Assembly: GCA_937900985.1 (NCBI GenBank)
Contig: CALCGM010000122.1
Coordinates: forward strand, 1-5,016
Reading direction: 5' to 3'
Source of the DNA: an uncultured Planctomycetaceae bacterium
Lineage (GTDB): Bacteria > Planctomycetota > Planctomycetia > Pirellulales > UBA1268
DNA length: 5,016 nt
The notes below the pieces were generated by a model. The model was not told the origin of the DNA, did not search any database, and was given only the letters and a program-made list of their open reading frames with translations. Below are positions 1-5,016 of the stretch, piece after piece. The first letter of the stretch is position 1. Each line of letters opens with the position of its first letter. A program made the position numbers and the translations under genes.

Positions 1-107
1 TGCGGTCATTGGGTGAATCCGTGTGCTGGTGAGTGTGCCCCAAGGCAAGAGTGTTCCGTCGACGTCCACCGCAGGGCAGCTGCGTCGAGACGGAGGATGA
101 CCCGCGT

Positions 108-119
108 GGGGGATCCCCC
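108..119. repeat. 12-nt perfect GC palindrome
   Basis: The sequence GGGGGATCCCCC is perfectly self-complementary. As a single-stranded hairpin it would have almost no loop, so it is more likely chance in GC-rich DNA or a dimeric protein site than an RNA structure. No second copy is visible in the window. Confidence 0.4.
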
Positions 120-226
120 GGCGCAGCCGAAGCCCGCAGTGGGTGCCGCAGCATATCACCCGTCTCCTGAGGGTGGCAGATCAGGCCCTGAAAATCGGGT
201 CTTTTCGTGTTTTCTGCGGCTCGAGC

Positions 227-257
227 CCGCTGGCTGCGGCGGTGGCAGCCCGAGCGG
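227..257 (-). terminator. Candidate terminator stem-loop after the DUF6666-like gene
   Basis: Read on the minus strand, CCGC and GGCTGC pair with GCAGCC and GCGG across a 7-nt loop, giving about ten G/C-rich pairs interrupted by a small asymmetric internal loop. It begins about 7 nt after the TGA stop at 264-266. A second palindrome, GGCTCGAGCC at 219-228, partly overlaps its distal edge. There is no immediate U-tract after the stem, so a canonical intrinsic terminator is not certain. The position is the main support. Confidence 0.4.
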
Positions 258-263
258 ATTTGC

Positions 264-2120
264 TCACTTCTTGAGCGTTCGGATCAGGCTGCCGTTGTCG
301 GCAACCTCAAACAGCGGGCGGTAAGGGCTCGCCAGGCCGCGTCGCGAGCGGCAGGCCGGATAGAAGACGAGATTGACCGACACGTTCCAGGCCGCCTGGG
401 TGTAGGTGATCATCGCGCTGCTCGCGGGGTCGAGAGCCGCCGTCTGCGACGGCCCCGGCAACAGATACGTGAAGGCGCCCTCAAGGGCCAGGCTGCGGTT
501 CATCGGAGCCCGCACGTAGGTGCCAAGGATGCCCTCCTGCGAGCCTGTGCCACCCCCCCAGATCTTCAGCTCGTTGGCATCGCCGAAGTAGAGCCGGTAG
601 AAGCCGGCGTAGATGTCGGTGGAATCGGCGGTGATCGTGGTGCGGTTGCGGCGGCCGAAGATGCCGTCGGTGTCGCGGACGTTGCCGGTGCCCCAGAAAC
701 CGAGCTCCCAGGCGCCAAAGACGTAGCTGATTTCACCTCGCATCTGGGCGACGTCCACATCGTCATACCAGTTGTCGCGAAGGTAGTCCCAGGCCACGCC
801 ACCCTGCAGCCCACGGCCCTCAAAGGCACGCGTGAACAGTCCGGTGGTGAGGAACACCTGGTTTCGCGGAGTGTTGCTCAGCAGCGTCTGGCCGTTGTCC
901 GAAATGGAACTGCTGTTGAAGTTGGACTGCACGCCGCGAACACCCAGCTGCCAGCCGATGCCAAAGGCGTTCCACAGAGGCATTGCCCAGTTGAGCGACT
1001 CGCTGAAGCCGAAGTTGCCGGTCAGGCCGAGGTCGGGGCCATTCTGAAAGCCGGCGGTGCCGATGCTCGCGTTGAGATCGCGATACCACCGCCAGCCGTA
1101 GTAGGGCTTGCCGAAGCGACGCAGCCAGTTGCAGAGCCGACTGTGGTGATGTCCGGGAAACATCGGCAGGAAGCCGCAGTCGTCCTGGCAGCCGTAGGGA
1201 TCGTAGCCGGGAAACTCGCCCATCCACATGTTGCCAACGATGCCAGGCTCGCTGACCACGGTGCCGCCCGGCAGCATCGCAGCTCCCGGAGGAGGAGAGG
1301 GGCCGAAGTCGTGCCGCTCCATGGCCGGGTCGTAGTGCGGCTGAGTCCACGGCATCTCGTCGACCATCATGCCGTCGTCCATCATCATGGAGCCGTCCAT
1401 GACCGTCATGCCGGTATCTGCGGGGGTCGGAACCTCCTCGTAGGCGGGCACTGATGGTGCCTCCCCATCGTCTGCCGGCGAGGGGTTCATCACCGACGGC
1501 AGATCGTCGGAGTTCATCGCATAGCGATCTGGGCGGCCGCTGCGGGCTGCGGCCTGTGCGGGCATCGGTCGCGGCATGCCCTGGCGGGCGGCGGCAACCT
1601 CCGAGCCGTAGATGGTCGTCTGCATTTCACCCTGCGGCGTGCGGGTGAAGGGAGCCGCTGACATCATCTGCGACATCAGTTCCGAGACGTTGATGCCCGG
1701 CGCTGGCTGCGATGCCGGCTGCTGGCGAGGCACCGGTCGACGGATCTGCCCAGACGGGGCTGCCATTCGCTGCGGCGGCGGGCCAAAGGGATTGCTCGGC
1801 TCGGCGACGACGCTCGCCACAGGGCCGCGGGGTGCTGGCTGCGAAGTGGCTCCGGATGGCGCAGGAGCGGGAGCAACAGAATCGATCCGCTGGGCTGGCA
1901 CGGGGGCTGGAGCCTCGGCAGGCCGGGCTGCCATCGACACCGGCACCGGCGGTTCGCTGCGGCTCTGCCGGTGTGGCGTCCACTTGAGGTCGCTGTCCGA
2001 CGCAGTGTCAGCCGCCATCGCCTGGCGGTGGTCTGCACTCAGCCATGCCGTCGCCAGACAGCAGGCAAAGGCCACCAGCCGGGCCCGTGAGTGGTTCCGC
2101 GAGGGGGTCGCAGCGTTCAT
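264..2120 (-). CDS. Exported beta-rich protein, DUF6666-like (planctomycete family)
   Basis: Function is unknown. From the ATG at 2120 it encodes 618 residues. Residues 1-36 look like a signal peptide: a basic start, the hydrophobic core LVAFACCLATAWL, and an AMA|AD cleavage site. Residues 37 to about 230 form a Pro/Ala/Gln-rich linker, followed by a Met/Asp-rich run at about 238-257. A segment with Cys311, Cys315 and FPGHHHSRLCNW (about 320-332) leads into a beta-rich domain at about 347-588 with alternating aromatic strands (LNASIGTAGF, GIGWQLGVRG, GGVAWDYL, WNVSVNLVFYP). This resembles planctomycete proteins annotated DUF6666 and suggests a barrel or surface protein; the family call is from memory. 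The C-terminus (IRTLKK) lacks the terminal aromatic typical of BAM-targeted barrels. The frame also opens at GTG 2192 and ATG 2180, but those lie in the inverted repeat and would put 24 or 20 basic residues before the signal peptide. ATG 2120 has AAGGAG upstream. Real gene: very likely; exact role: unknown. Confidence 0.85.
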   Translation of the reverse strand: MNAATPSRNHSRARLVAFACCLATAWLSADHRQAMAADTASDSDLKWTPHRQSRSEPPVPVSMAARPAEAPAPVPAQRIDSVAPAPAPSGATSQPAPRGPVASVVAEPSNPFGPPPQRMAAPSGQIRRPVPRQQPASQPAPGINVSELMSQMMSAAPFTRTPQGEMQTTIYGSEVAAARQGMPRPMPAQAAARSGRPDRYAMNSDDLPSVMNPSPADDGEAPSVPAYEEVPTPADTGMTVMDGSMMMDDGMMVDEMPWTQPHYDPAMERHDFGPSPPPGAAMLPGGTVVSEPGIVGNMWMGEFPGYDPYGCQDDCGFLPMFPGHHHSRLCNWLRRFGKPYYGWRWYRDLNASIGTAGFQNGPDLGLTGNFGFSESLNWAMPLWNAFGIGWQLGVRGVQSNFNSSSISDNGQTLLSNTPRNQVFLTTGLFTRAFEGRGLQGGVAWDYLRDNWYDDVDVAQMRGEISYVFGAWELGFWGTGNVRDTDGIFGRRNRTTITADSTDIYAGFYRLYFGDANELKIWGGGTGSQEGILGTYVRAPMNRSLALEGAFTYLLPGPSQTAALDPASSAMITYTQAAWNVSVNLVFYPACRSRRGLASPYRPLFEVADNGSLIRTLKK

Positions 2121-2130
2121 TGCAGCCTGT

Positions 2131-2136
2131 CTCCTT
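2131..2136 (-). promoter_or_regulatory. Ribosome binding site deciding the start at 2120
   Basis: On the minus strand AAGGAG (within GGAGAAGGAG) lies 10 nt before the ATG at 2118-2120. It favours that start over the GTG at 2192 and the ATG at 2180, which lie inside the palindromic repeat arm. The spacing is slightly long but acceptable. Confidence 0.6.
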
Positions 2137-2162
2137 CTCCATCGCAGGCGGTCTGTCCGTCC

Positions 2163-2257
2163 GTGGAAAAAGCCCTCCATGGCCTTTTTCACTTAGGCAA
2201 CACCCGGAAACACCGAGGGTTTTCGAGGTTGCCGATCGCCGCATCCTGCGGCGGCTG
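2163..2257 (+). repeat. Left inverted-repeat arm
   Basis: This arm starts GTGGAAAAAGCCCTCCATGG and ends after a perfect hairpin, GCCGCA-TCC-TGCGGC, at 2238-2252. Its first 30 nt (2163-2192) fold on themselves as GTG(G)AAAAAG.CC paired with GGCCTTTTTCAC. It lies in the presumed 5' leader of the DUF6666-like gene, whose best start is 43 nt further on. Confidence 0.7.
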
Positions 2258-2318
2258 ACTGCTTCCACAGCCTGCTCTGCGACCACTGCGAAATTGAGTC
2301 CAGAACAGGTATCGGAAT

Positions 2319-2338
2319 CGGAAGAACCGAAACTTCCG
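2319..2338. repeat. Central hairpin of the inverted-repeat element
   Basis: CGGAAG (2319-2324) and CTTCCG (2333-2338) are perfect complements around an 8-nt loop. The hairpin lies within about 9 nt of the element's geometric centre (about 2320). On the minus strand a weak TTGACG -35-like hexamer lies beside it (2337-2342), but no good -10 follows at standard spacing, so I do not call a promoter. Confidence 0.5.
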
Positions 2339-2383
2339 TCAAAACCCGCAGGCTTTTTCGGTGTTGCCTGGATTGCCCAGCCT

Positions 2384-2477
2384 GCCGCTGCAGCATGCGG
2401 CGACTGGCGACCCCCAGAAACCTTGGCTGTTTGGGGCGTCGCTTGAGTGGAAAAAGGCGATAGAGGGCTGTTTCCAC
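2384..2477 (-). repeat. Right inverted-repeat arm
   Basis: This is the reverse-complement partner of the arm at 2163-2257. Read on the minus strand it starts GTGGAAACAGCCCTCTATCG and its first 31 nt can fold (GTGGAAA with TTTCCAC, plus a few inner pairs). The tip lies 6 nt beyond the TAG of the CGS-like gene, so in RNA it would form a stem at the 3' end of that transcript and might act as a terminator or 3'-end stabiliser. Confidence 0.7.
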
Positions 2478-2483
2478 AGACAG

Positions 2484-3716
2484 CTAGCGGGCGAGCGCCT
2501 GCTCAAGGTCGGCGATCAGGTCGTCGGCGTCTTCGATGCCGCAGGCAATGCGGATCATCGAGTCGGGGATCCCGAAGGCCTGCCGCTCTTCCGGCGAGTA
2601 GTTCCAGTAGCTCATCACCATCGGCTGCTCAATCAGCGACTCGACGCCGCCGAGGCTCGGGCCGATGCGGGGGATCCGCACGCGGTCGATCACGCTTGCG
2701 GTGGCTCGCCAGTCGGCATCAGCCAGCAGGAACGTGACCAGGCCCCCGTAGCCCCGCATCGTGCGGCAGGCAACGTCGTGGTGTGGGTGGCTCTCCAGGC
2801 CTGGATAGTAAACCCGCTCCACCCGCGGGTGCGTTTCGAGAAAGCGGGCCACCGCCAGGCCGTTGGCGTTGTGACGCTCCATGCGAAGCGGGAGGGTTTT
2901 GAGGCCACGCTCGAGAAGATAGGCGTTGTGGGGCGAGTTGACCCCGCCCATGATCCCACGCAGTTTGCGGATCGGGGCCATCAGTTCGCGGCTGCCCACC
3001 ACCACACCTGCCAGCAGGTCGTTGTGGCCGCCGAGATACTTCGTCGCCGAGTGGAGCACGAAGTCGACGCCCGCATCGAGCGGTCGCACGTTCACGGGTG
3101 TGCAGAGCGTGGCGTCGATCATCGTCAGCACACCATGGCGGCGGCCGATGTCGGCAAAGCGGTCGATGTCGATGATGCTCAGGTGCGGGTTGGTGGGGGA
3201 TTCGCTGACGAGCAGCTTGGTGGCGGGGGTGATCGCCGCTTCCATGGCGTCGTAGTCGCAGGTCTTCACCTGCTTGAAGCCCACGCCGTAGCGGGTGAGG
3301 TGCTTCGAGCAGAACTCACGGCTGCGGTGGTAGCACTCATCGAAGAAGATCACCTCATCGCCACCGCTGAGATGGGCCATCAGCAGGCCCACCAGGCCGC
3401 CCATCCCCGAGGCAAACAGCACGGCATCGTCGCCACCCTCGAGCGCTGCGAGCTTCCGCTCCACCACCCGCTCGCCGGGATTGCCGTAGCGGCCGTATTC
3501 CTCCCGCTCGATGCCCTCTTCAAGGAAGGCGATGATCGCGTCGGTGTTGGCAAACGTGTAGGTGCTCGCCAGAAACACAGCGTCGGTGATCGCGTCGCCC
3601 GGTTTCTGCCGCGCTTCGCCGGCGTGGACAGCCGTGGTCGAAGGCCCGAGGCCTGCTGCTGCGGTGGCCTGTGGCTTGTCTGTGCACGTGGCAGGGTCGG
3701 CAGGAGAGATCGACAT
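2484..3716 (-). CDS. metB: Cystathionine gamma-synthase-like PLP enzyme (Cys/Met metabolism family)
   Basis: This is a fold-type I PLP enzyme of the Cys/Met metabolism family. The likely reaction joins an activated homoserine with cysteine to give cystathionine, in cytosolic methionine synthesis. From ATG 3716 it has 410 residues, close to the usual 380-420. Visible motifs (410-residue numbering): YGRYGNP at 74-80 (cofactor contact from the neighbouring subunit), SGMGG at 103-107, ESPTNPH at 172-178, the pyridine-binding Asp of IDAT at 201, SATKYLGGHND with the Schiff-base Lys226, and SLGGVESLIEQP at 354-365 followed by MSYWNYSPEER. These C-terminal motifs match plant CGS as I recall it. The frame extends upstream to ATG 3770 (428 residues), but that adds an Arg-rich tail with no Shine-Dalgarno sequence, whereas 3716 has AAGG 6 nt upstream. 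Cystathionine gamma-lyase, methionine gamma-lyase or O-acylhomoserine sulfhydrylase cannot be excluded, so the symbol is provisional. Family certain, specificity inferred. Confidence 0.95.
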   Translation of the reverse strand: MSISPADPATCTDKPQATAAAGLGPSTTAVHAGEARQKPGDAITDAVFLASTYTFANTDAIIAFLEEGIEREEYGRYGNPGERVVERKLAALEGGDDAVLFASGMGGLVGLLMAHLSGGDEVIFFDECYHRSREFCSKHLTRYGVGFKQVKTCDYDAMEAAITPATKLLVSESPTNPHLSIIDIDRFADIGRRHGVLTMIDATLCTPVNVRPLDAGVDFVLHSATKYLGGHNDLLAGVVVGSRELMAPIRKLRGIMGGVNSPHNAYLLERGLKTLPLRMERHNANGLAVARFLETHPRVERVYYPGLESHPHHDVACRTMRGYGGLVTFLLADADWRATASVIDRVRIPRIGPSLGGVESLIEQPMVMSYWNYSPEERQAFGIPDSMIRIACGIEDADDLIADLEQALAR

Positions 3717-3722
3717 GGGGCG

Positions 3723-3726
3723 CCTT
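3723..3726 (-). promoter_or_regulatory. Short ribosome binding site supporting the start at 3716
   Basis: AAGG within GCAAGGCG lies 6 nt before the ATG at 3714-3716 on the minus strand. The upstream alternative ATG at 3768-3770 has no purine-rich element at a suitable distance. The site is short, so it is only modest evidence. Confidence 0.4.
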
Positions 3727-3830
3727 GCAAGAATCCGGGAAAACCGGCGGGTATGGCCGCGTGTGGCCATCTCGTTTCAAGGTAGTCGAGCCTCCGGGCA
3801 GCGACAAGAAACCCCACACCTGGAAGGACT

Positions 3831-3862
3831 GCCGAAAAGCACCGACATGGCTGCCTTTCGGC
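3831..3862. repeat. Hairpin in the divergent intergenic region
   Basis: GCCGAAAAGC (3831-3840) and GCCTTTCGGC (3853-3862) pair at 9 of 10 positions around a 12-nt loop. It lies 115 nt upstream of the ATG at 3716 and 69 nt upstream of the ATG at 3931. It could be an operator, a leader RNA structure for either gene, or the end of an unseen small transcript. Nothing in the sequence chooses among these. Confidence 0.5.
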
Positions 3863-3930
3863 ATGACCGCTAGACTCCACCGGCGCCGCCCAGCCGGCCC
3901 GCCCTGATCACGGTTTCCGCGAGCATTTCC

Positions 3931-5016
3931 ATGAATTCAGTGAGCCCGCCCGACTCCCCAGGCCCGTCTGTTGCTGCTGCCAAGCCGGCAGGGCTTCTGC
4001 CGAATCGCCGCGTGCTGATCACGGTCGCGTCGCTGGCCACGGCGATCGCGCTGGTTCGCAATGACCAGCTGGAGCGGGTGGTGGGGCCGGTTGTCGACCA
4101 TGCGGTGATCAACATCATCACCCTGATCCTGGGCTTCTCGATCCTGGTGTCGCTGGTCGTTTGGCTGTGGCGGGAGAGCGGCTACTCCGCCCGCGTGAAG
4201 CGGGGTGTGATCGGCGGGCTGCTGCTGCTGGTCGTGGCTGGCCTGGCGACGCTGCGGATCGAGCGGGTCAGCGGCGATCTCGTGCCGGAGTTTGCCTGGC
4301 GGTGGAGCCCGTCGCGCGACCAGCTCTTGCCCGGATCTGGCGACATCAAAGCGGAGGTGGTGGCCGCAGGCTGGGAGCCGACGGTCCGCGACTTTCCGGC
4401 GTTTCTCGGGCCTGCTGGCGATGGGGCGGTGGCCGGCGTTGCGGTCGCCACCGACTGGGACGCCCAGCCGCCGGAGCTGCTCTGGCGGCAGCCGATCGGG
4501 GCCGGCTGGGGCGGCTTTGCGGTGGTGGGCGACCATGCCGTCACCCTTGAACAGCGAGATGCGGAGGAGATCGTTGCCTGCTACGACGTGCTCAGCGGCA
4601 GCTGTGAGTGGGCGGTGGGGGCGGCAGCCCGCCACACAACGGTGCTCGGTGGCACCGGCCCACGCTCGACCCCCACGATTCGCGACGGCGTGGTGTATGC
4701 CGCTGGAGCCACCGGCTGGCTGCATGCGATCGAGGGCAGCAGCGGCACGGTGCTCTGGCGGACCAACGTCCTCGACGACCTCGGCATCGATCGCGACGCC
4801 CATGCCGTGGCGGTTGCCTGGGGCCGATCTGGCTCGCCGCTGGTCACCGAGCGGTGGGTGATCGTGCCCGGCGGCGGCCCGCGAGACGACGGGCCGGTGT
4901 CGCTGGCGGTGTATGACCGGGCTGCCGGCAGGCTGGCCGGCACGCTGGGCTCCTCGCAGATCAGCTACGTGTCGCCGCAGCTGATGGAGATTGACGGACG
5001 CACGCTGATCGTGACG
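3931..5016 (+). CDS. Membrane-anchored PQQ-like beta-propeller protein (partial, 3' end missing)
   Basis: The first 362 codons are present and the frame runs off the right edge without a stop. The N-terminus holds three hydrophobic stretches, at about residues 28-42, 58-80 and 92-108, suggesting membrane anchoring. A linker leads to FPAFLGPAGDG (155-165), resembling the F-x-G-P-x-G-D-G opening of planctomycete PQQ-like propellers. Blade-type repeats follow: LLWRQPIGAGWGGFAVVGD (183-201), VACYDVLSGSCEW (215-227), GPRSTPTIRDGVVYAAGATG (243-262), LHAIEGSSGTVLWR (264-277) and SLAVYDRAAGRLAG (324-337). Such propellers serve as BamB-like scaffolds or quinoprotein-type enzymes. No catalytic residues are visible, so the role is unknown. 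ATG 3931 is the only ATG or GTG after the in-frame stop at 3871. No strong Shine-Dalgarno sequence is present. It is transcribed divergently from the CGS-like gene with no obvious functional link. Confidence 0.93.
   Translation, partial: MNSVSPPDSPGPSVAAAKPAGLLPNRRVLITVASLATAIALVRNDQLERVVGPVVDHAVINIITLILGFSILVSLVVWLWRESGYSARVKRGVIGGLLLLVVAGLATLRIERVSGDLVPEFAWRWSPSRDQLLPGSGDIKAEVVAAGWEPTVRDFPAFLGPAGDGAVAGVAVATDWDAQPPELLWRQPIGAGWGGFAVVGDHAVTLEQRDAEEIVACYDVLSGSCEWAVGAAARHTTVLGGTGPRSTPTIRDGVVYAAGATGWLHAIEGSSGTVLWRTNVLDDLGIDRDAHAVAVAWGRSGSPLVTERWVIVPGGGPRDDGPVSLAVYDRAAGRLAGTLGSSQISYVSPQLMEIDGRTLIVT

Larger units (their letters stand above)
1..263. other. Left-edge non-coding region
   Basis: I see no convincing gene here. 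One plus-strand frame stays open from the edge, but its translation is Arg/Pro/Gly-rich, resembles no family I know, and runs into the 3' end of the minus-strand gene. A minus-strand frame open from 154 to the edge likewise gives low-complexity protein. The stretch contains a perfect 12-nt palindrome at 108-119 and a stem-loop at 227-257, listed separately. It is best read as the downstream region of the gene ending at 264. Confidence 0.6.
2163..2477. repeat. About 315-bp element bounded by long inverted repeats (MITE-like)
   Basis: The interval between the two minus-strand genes is framed by arms that are reverse complements of each other. The outermost 28 nt match at 25 of 28 positions. Similarity then continues with small indels for about 95 nt per arm, at roughly three-quarters identity by eye. 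The inner block TCGCCGCAT lies 73 nt from the left tip and 74 nt from the right tip. Each tip is itself a palindrome, GTGGAAA on one side and TTTTTC(C)AC on the other. A perfect 6-bp hairpin sits near the centre. I see no target-site duplication: the flanks differ, apart from the inverted repeat possibly extending a few bases outward. No transposase is encoded. A 94-codon minus-strand frame (2193-2477) spans it, but I regard that as a by-product. It could be a MITE, a REP/BIME-like dispersed repeat, or a paired regulatory or terminator structure. Confidence 0.7.
3717..3930. promoter_or_regulatory. Divergent intergenic region (promoters presumed)
   Basis: This 214-nt stretch separates the CGS-like gene (minus) from the propeller gene (plus), so promoters for both should lie here. 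I cannot point to convincing -35/-10 pairs. On the minus strand I looked for a SAM-I type riboswitch core upstream of the CGS-like gene and did not recognise one. Visible structures are the hairpin at 3831-3862 and a weak TGGCC/GGCCA dyad at 3753-3768. If the CGS-like gene begins at 3770, the region shrinks to 160 nt. Confidence 0.5.

Noticed and set aside
1..154. Minus-strand frame open from an ATG at 154 to the left edge
   Set aside because: The 51 codons translate to Arg/Pro/Ser/Thr-rich sequence with no recognisable domain, and no convincing ribosome binding site was found. It could only be settled with sequence further left.
13..324. Plus-strand open frame at the left edge (103 codons)
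   Set aside because: No family resemblance or Shine-Dalgarno sequence, and it overlaps the 3' end of the opposite-strand gene across its likely terminator.
207..1454. Long plus-strand open frame (415 codons) opposite the DUF6666-like gene
   Set aside because: It mirrors the real gene in GC-rich DNA, the translation resembles no known family, and the minus strand has a signal peptide, Shine-Dalgarno sequence and family-like domain.
2163..2477. Insertion sequence or CRISPR array
   Set aside because: The inverted repeats enclose no transposase, no target duplication is visible, and there are no regularly spaced direct repeats.
2361..3785. Long plus-strand open frame (474 codons) opposite the CGS-like gene
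   Set aside because: The minus strand clearly encodes a full PLP enzyme. The antisense translation is His/Arg/Ala-rich without domains and begins inside the repeat element.
3717..3930. SAM-type riboswitch upstream of the CGS-like gene
   Set aside because: Looked for because of the methionine pathway, but the conserved SAM-I core and the other consensus pieces I know are absent. Only an unassigned hairpin is seen.
3937..4803. Minus-strand open frame (288 codons) opposite the propeller gene
   Set aside because: The translation is Arg/Pro/His-rich with no recognisable domain. The plus strand carries propeller repeats and membrane helices in frame to the window edge.

Overview
This is a GC-rich window. 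Its two complete genes and one partial gene have the look of a planctomycete, probably of the Pirellulales type. The evidence is a secreted protein with a long Pro/Ala-rich linker and a C-terminal beta-rich domain, plus a membrane-anchored PQQ-type beta-propeller carrying planctomycete-style sequence motifs. The taxonomic call is inferred from protein style alone; no rRNA or marker gene is present.

Layout from left to right. Positions 1-263 hold no convincing gene, only a short GC palindrome and a stem-loop that sits just after the stop of the first gene and could end its transcript. Positions 264-2120 (minus strand) encode an exported protein resembling the planctomycete family annotated as DUF6666. 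Positions 2163-2477 are a non-coding interval bounded by about 95-nt imperfect inverted repeats, with a small hairpin near its centre; it looks like a discrete repeat or MITE-like element between two same-strand genes. Positions 2484-3716 (minus strand) encode a PLP-dependent cystathionine gamma-synthase-like enzyme whose C-terminal motifs are closer to plant CGS than to the E. coli MetB I know. Positions 3717-3930 are a divergent intergenic region with one clear hairpin. From 3931 to the right edge (plus strand) runs the first 362 codons of a protein with three hydrophobic helices followed by a PQQ-like beta-propeller; it has no stop inside the window.

The three genes do not form an obvious pathway. 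The CGS-like gene belongs to methionine/cysteine metabolism, and the other two encode envelope-associated proteins. The CGS-like gene and the DUF6666-like gene share a strand but are separated by the inverted-repeat element, so they need not be one operon. The propeller gene is transcribed divergently from the CGS-like gene.

The strongest item for a second look is the inverted-repeat element at 2163-2477. Its right end lies 6 nt beyond the stop of the CGS-like gene. Its left end lies just upstream of the best start of the DUF6666-like gene and supplies the upstream alternative start codons that a gene caller could wrongly choose.
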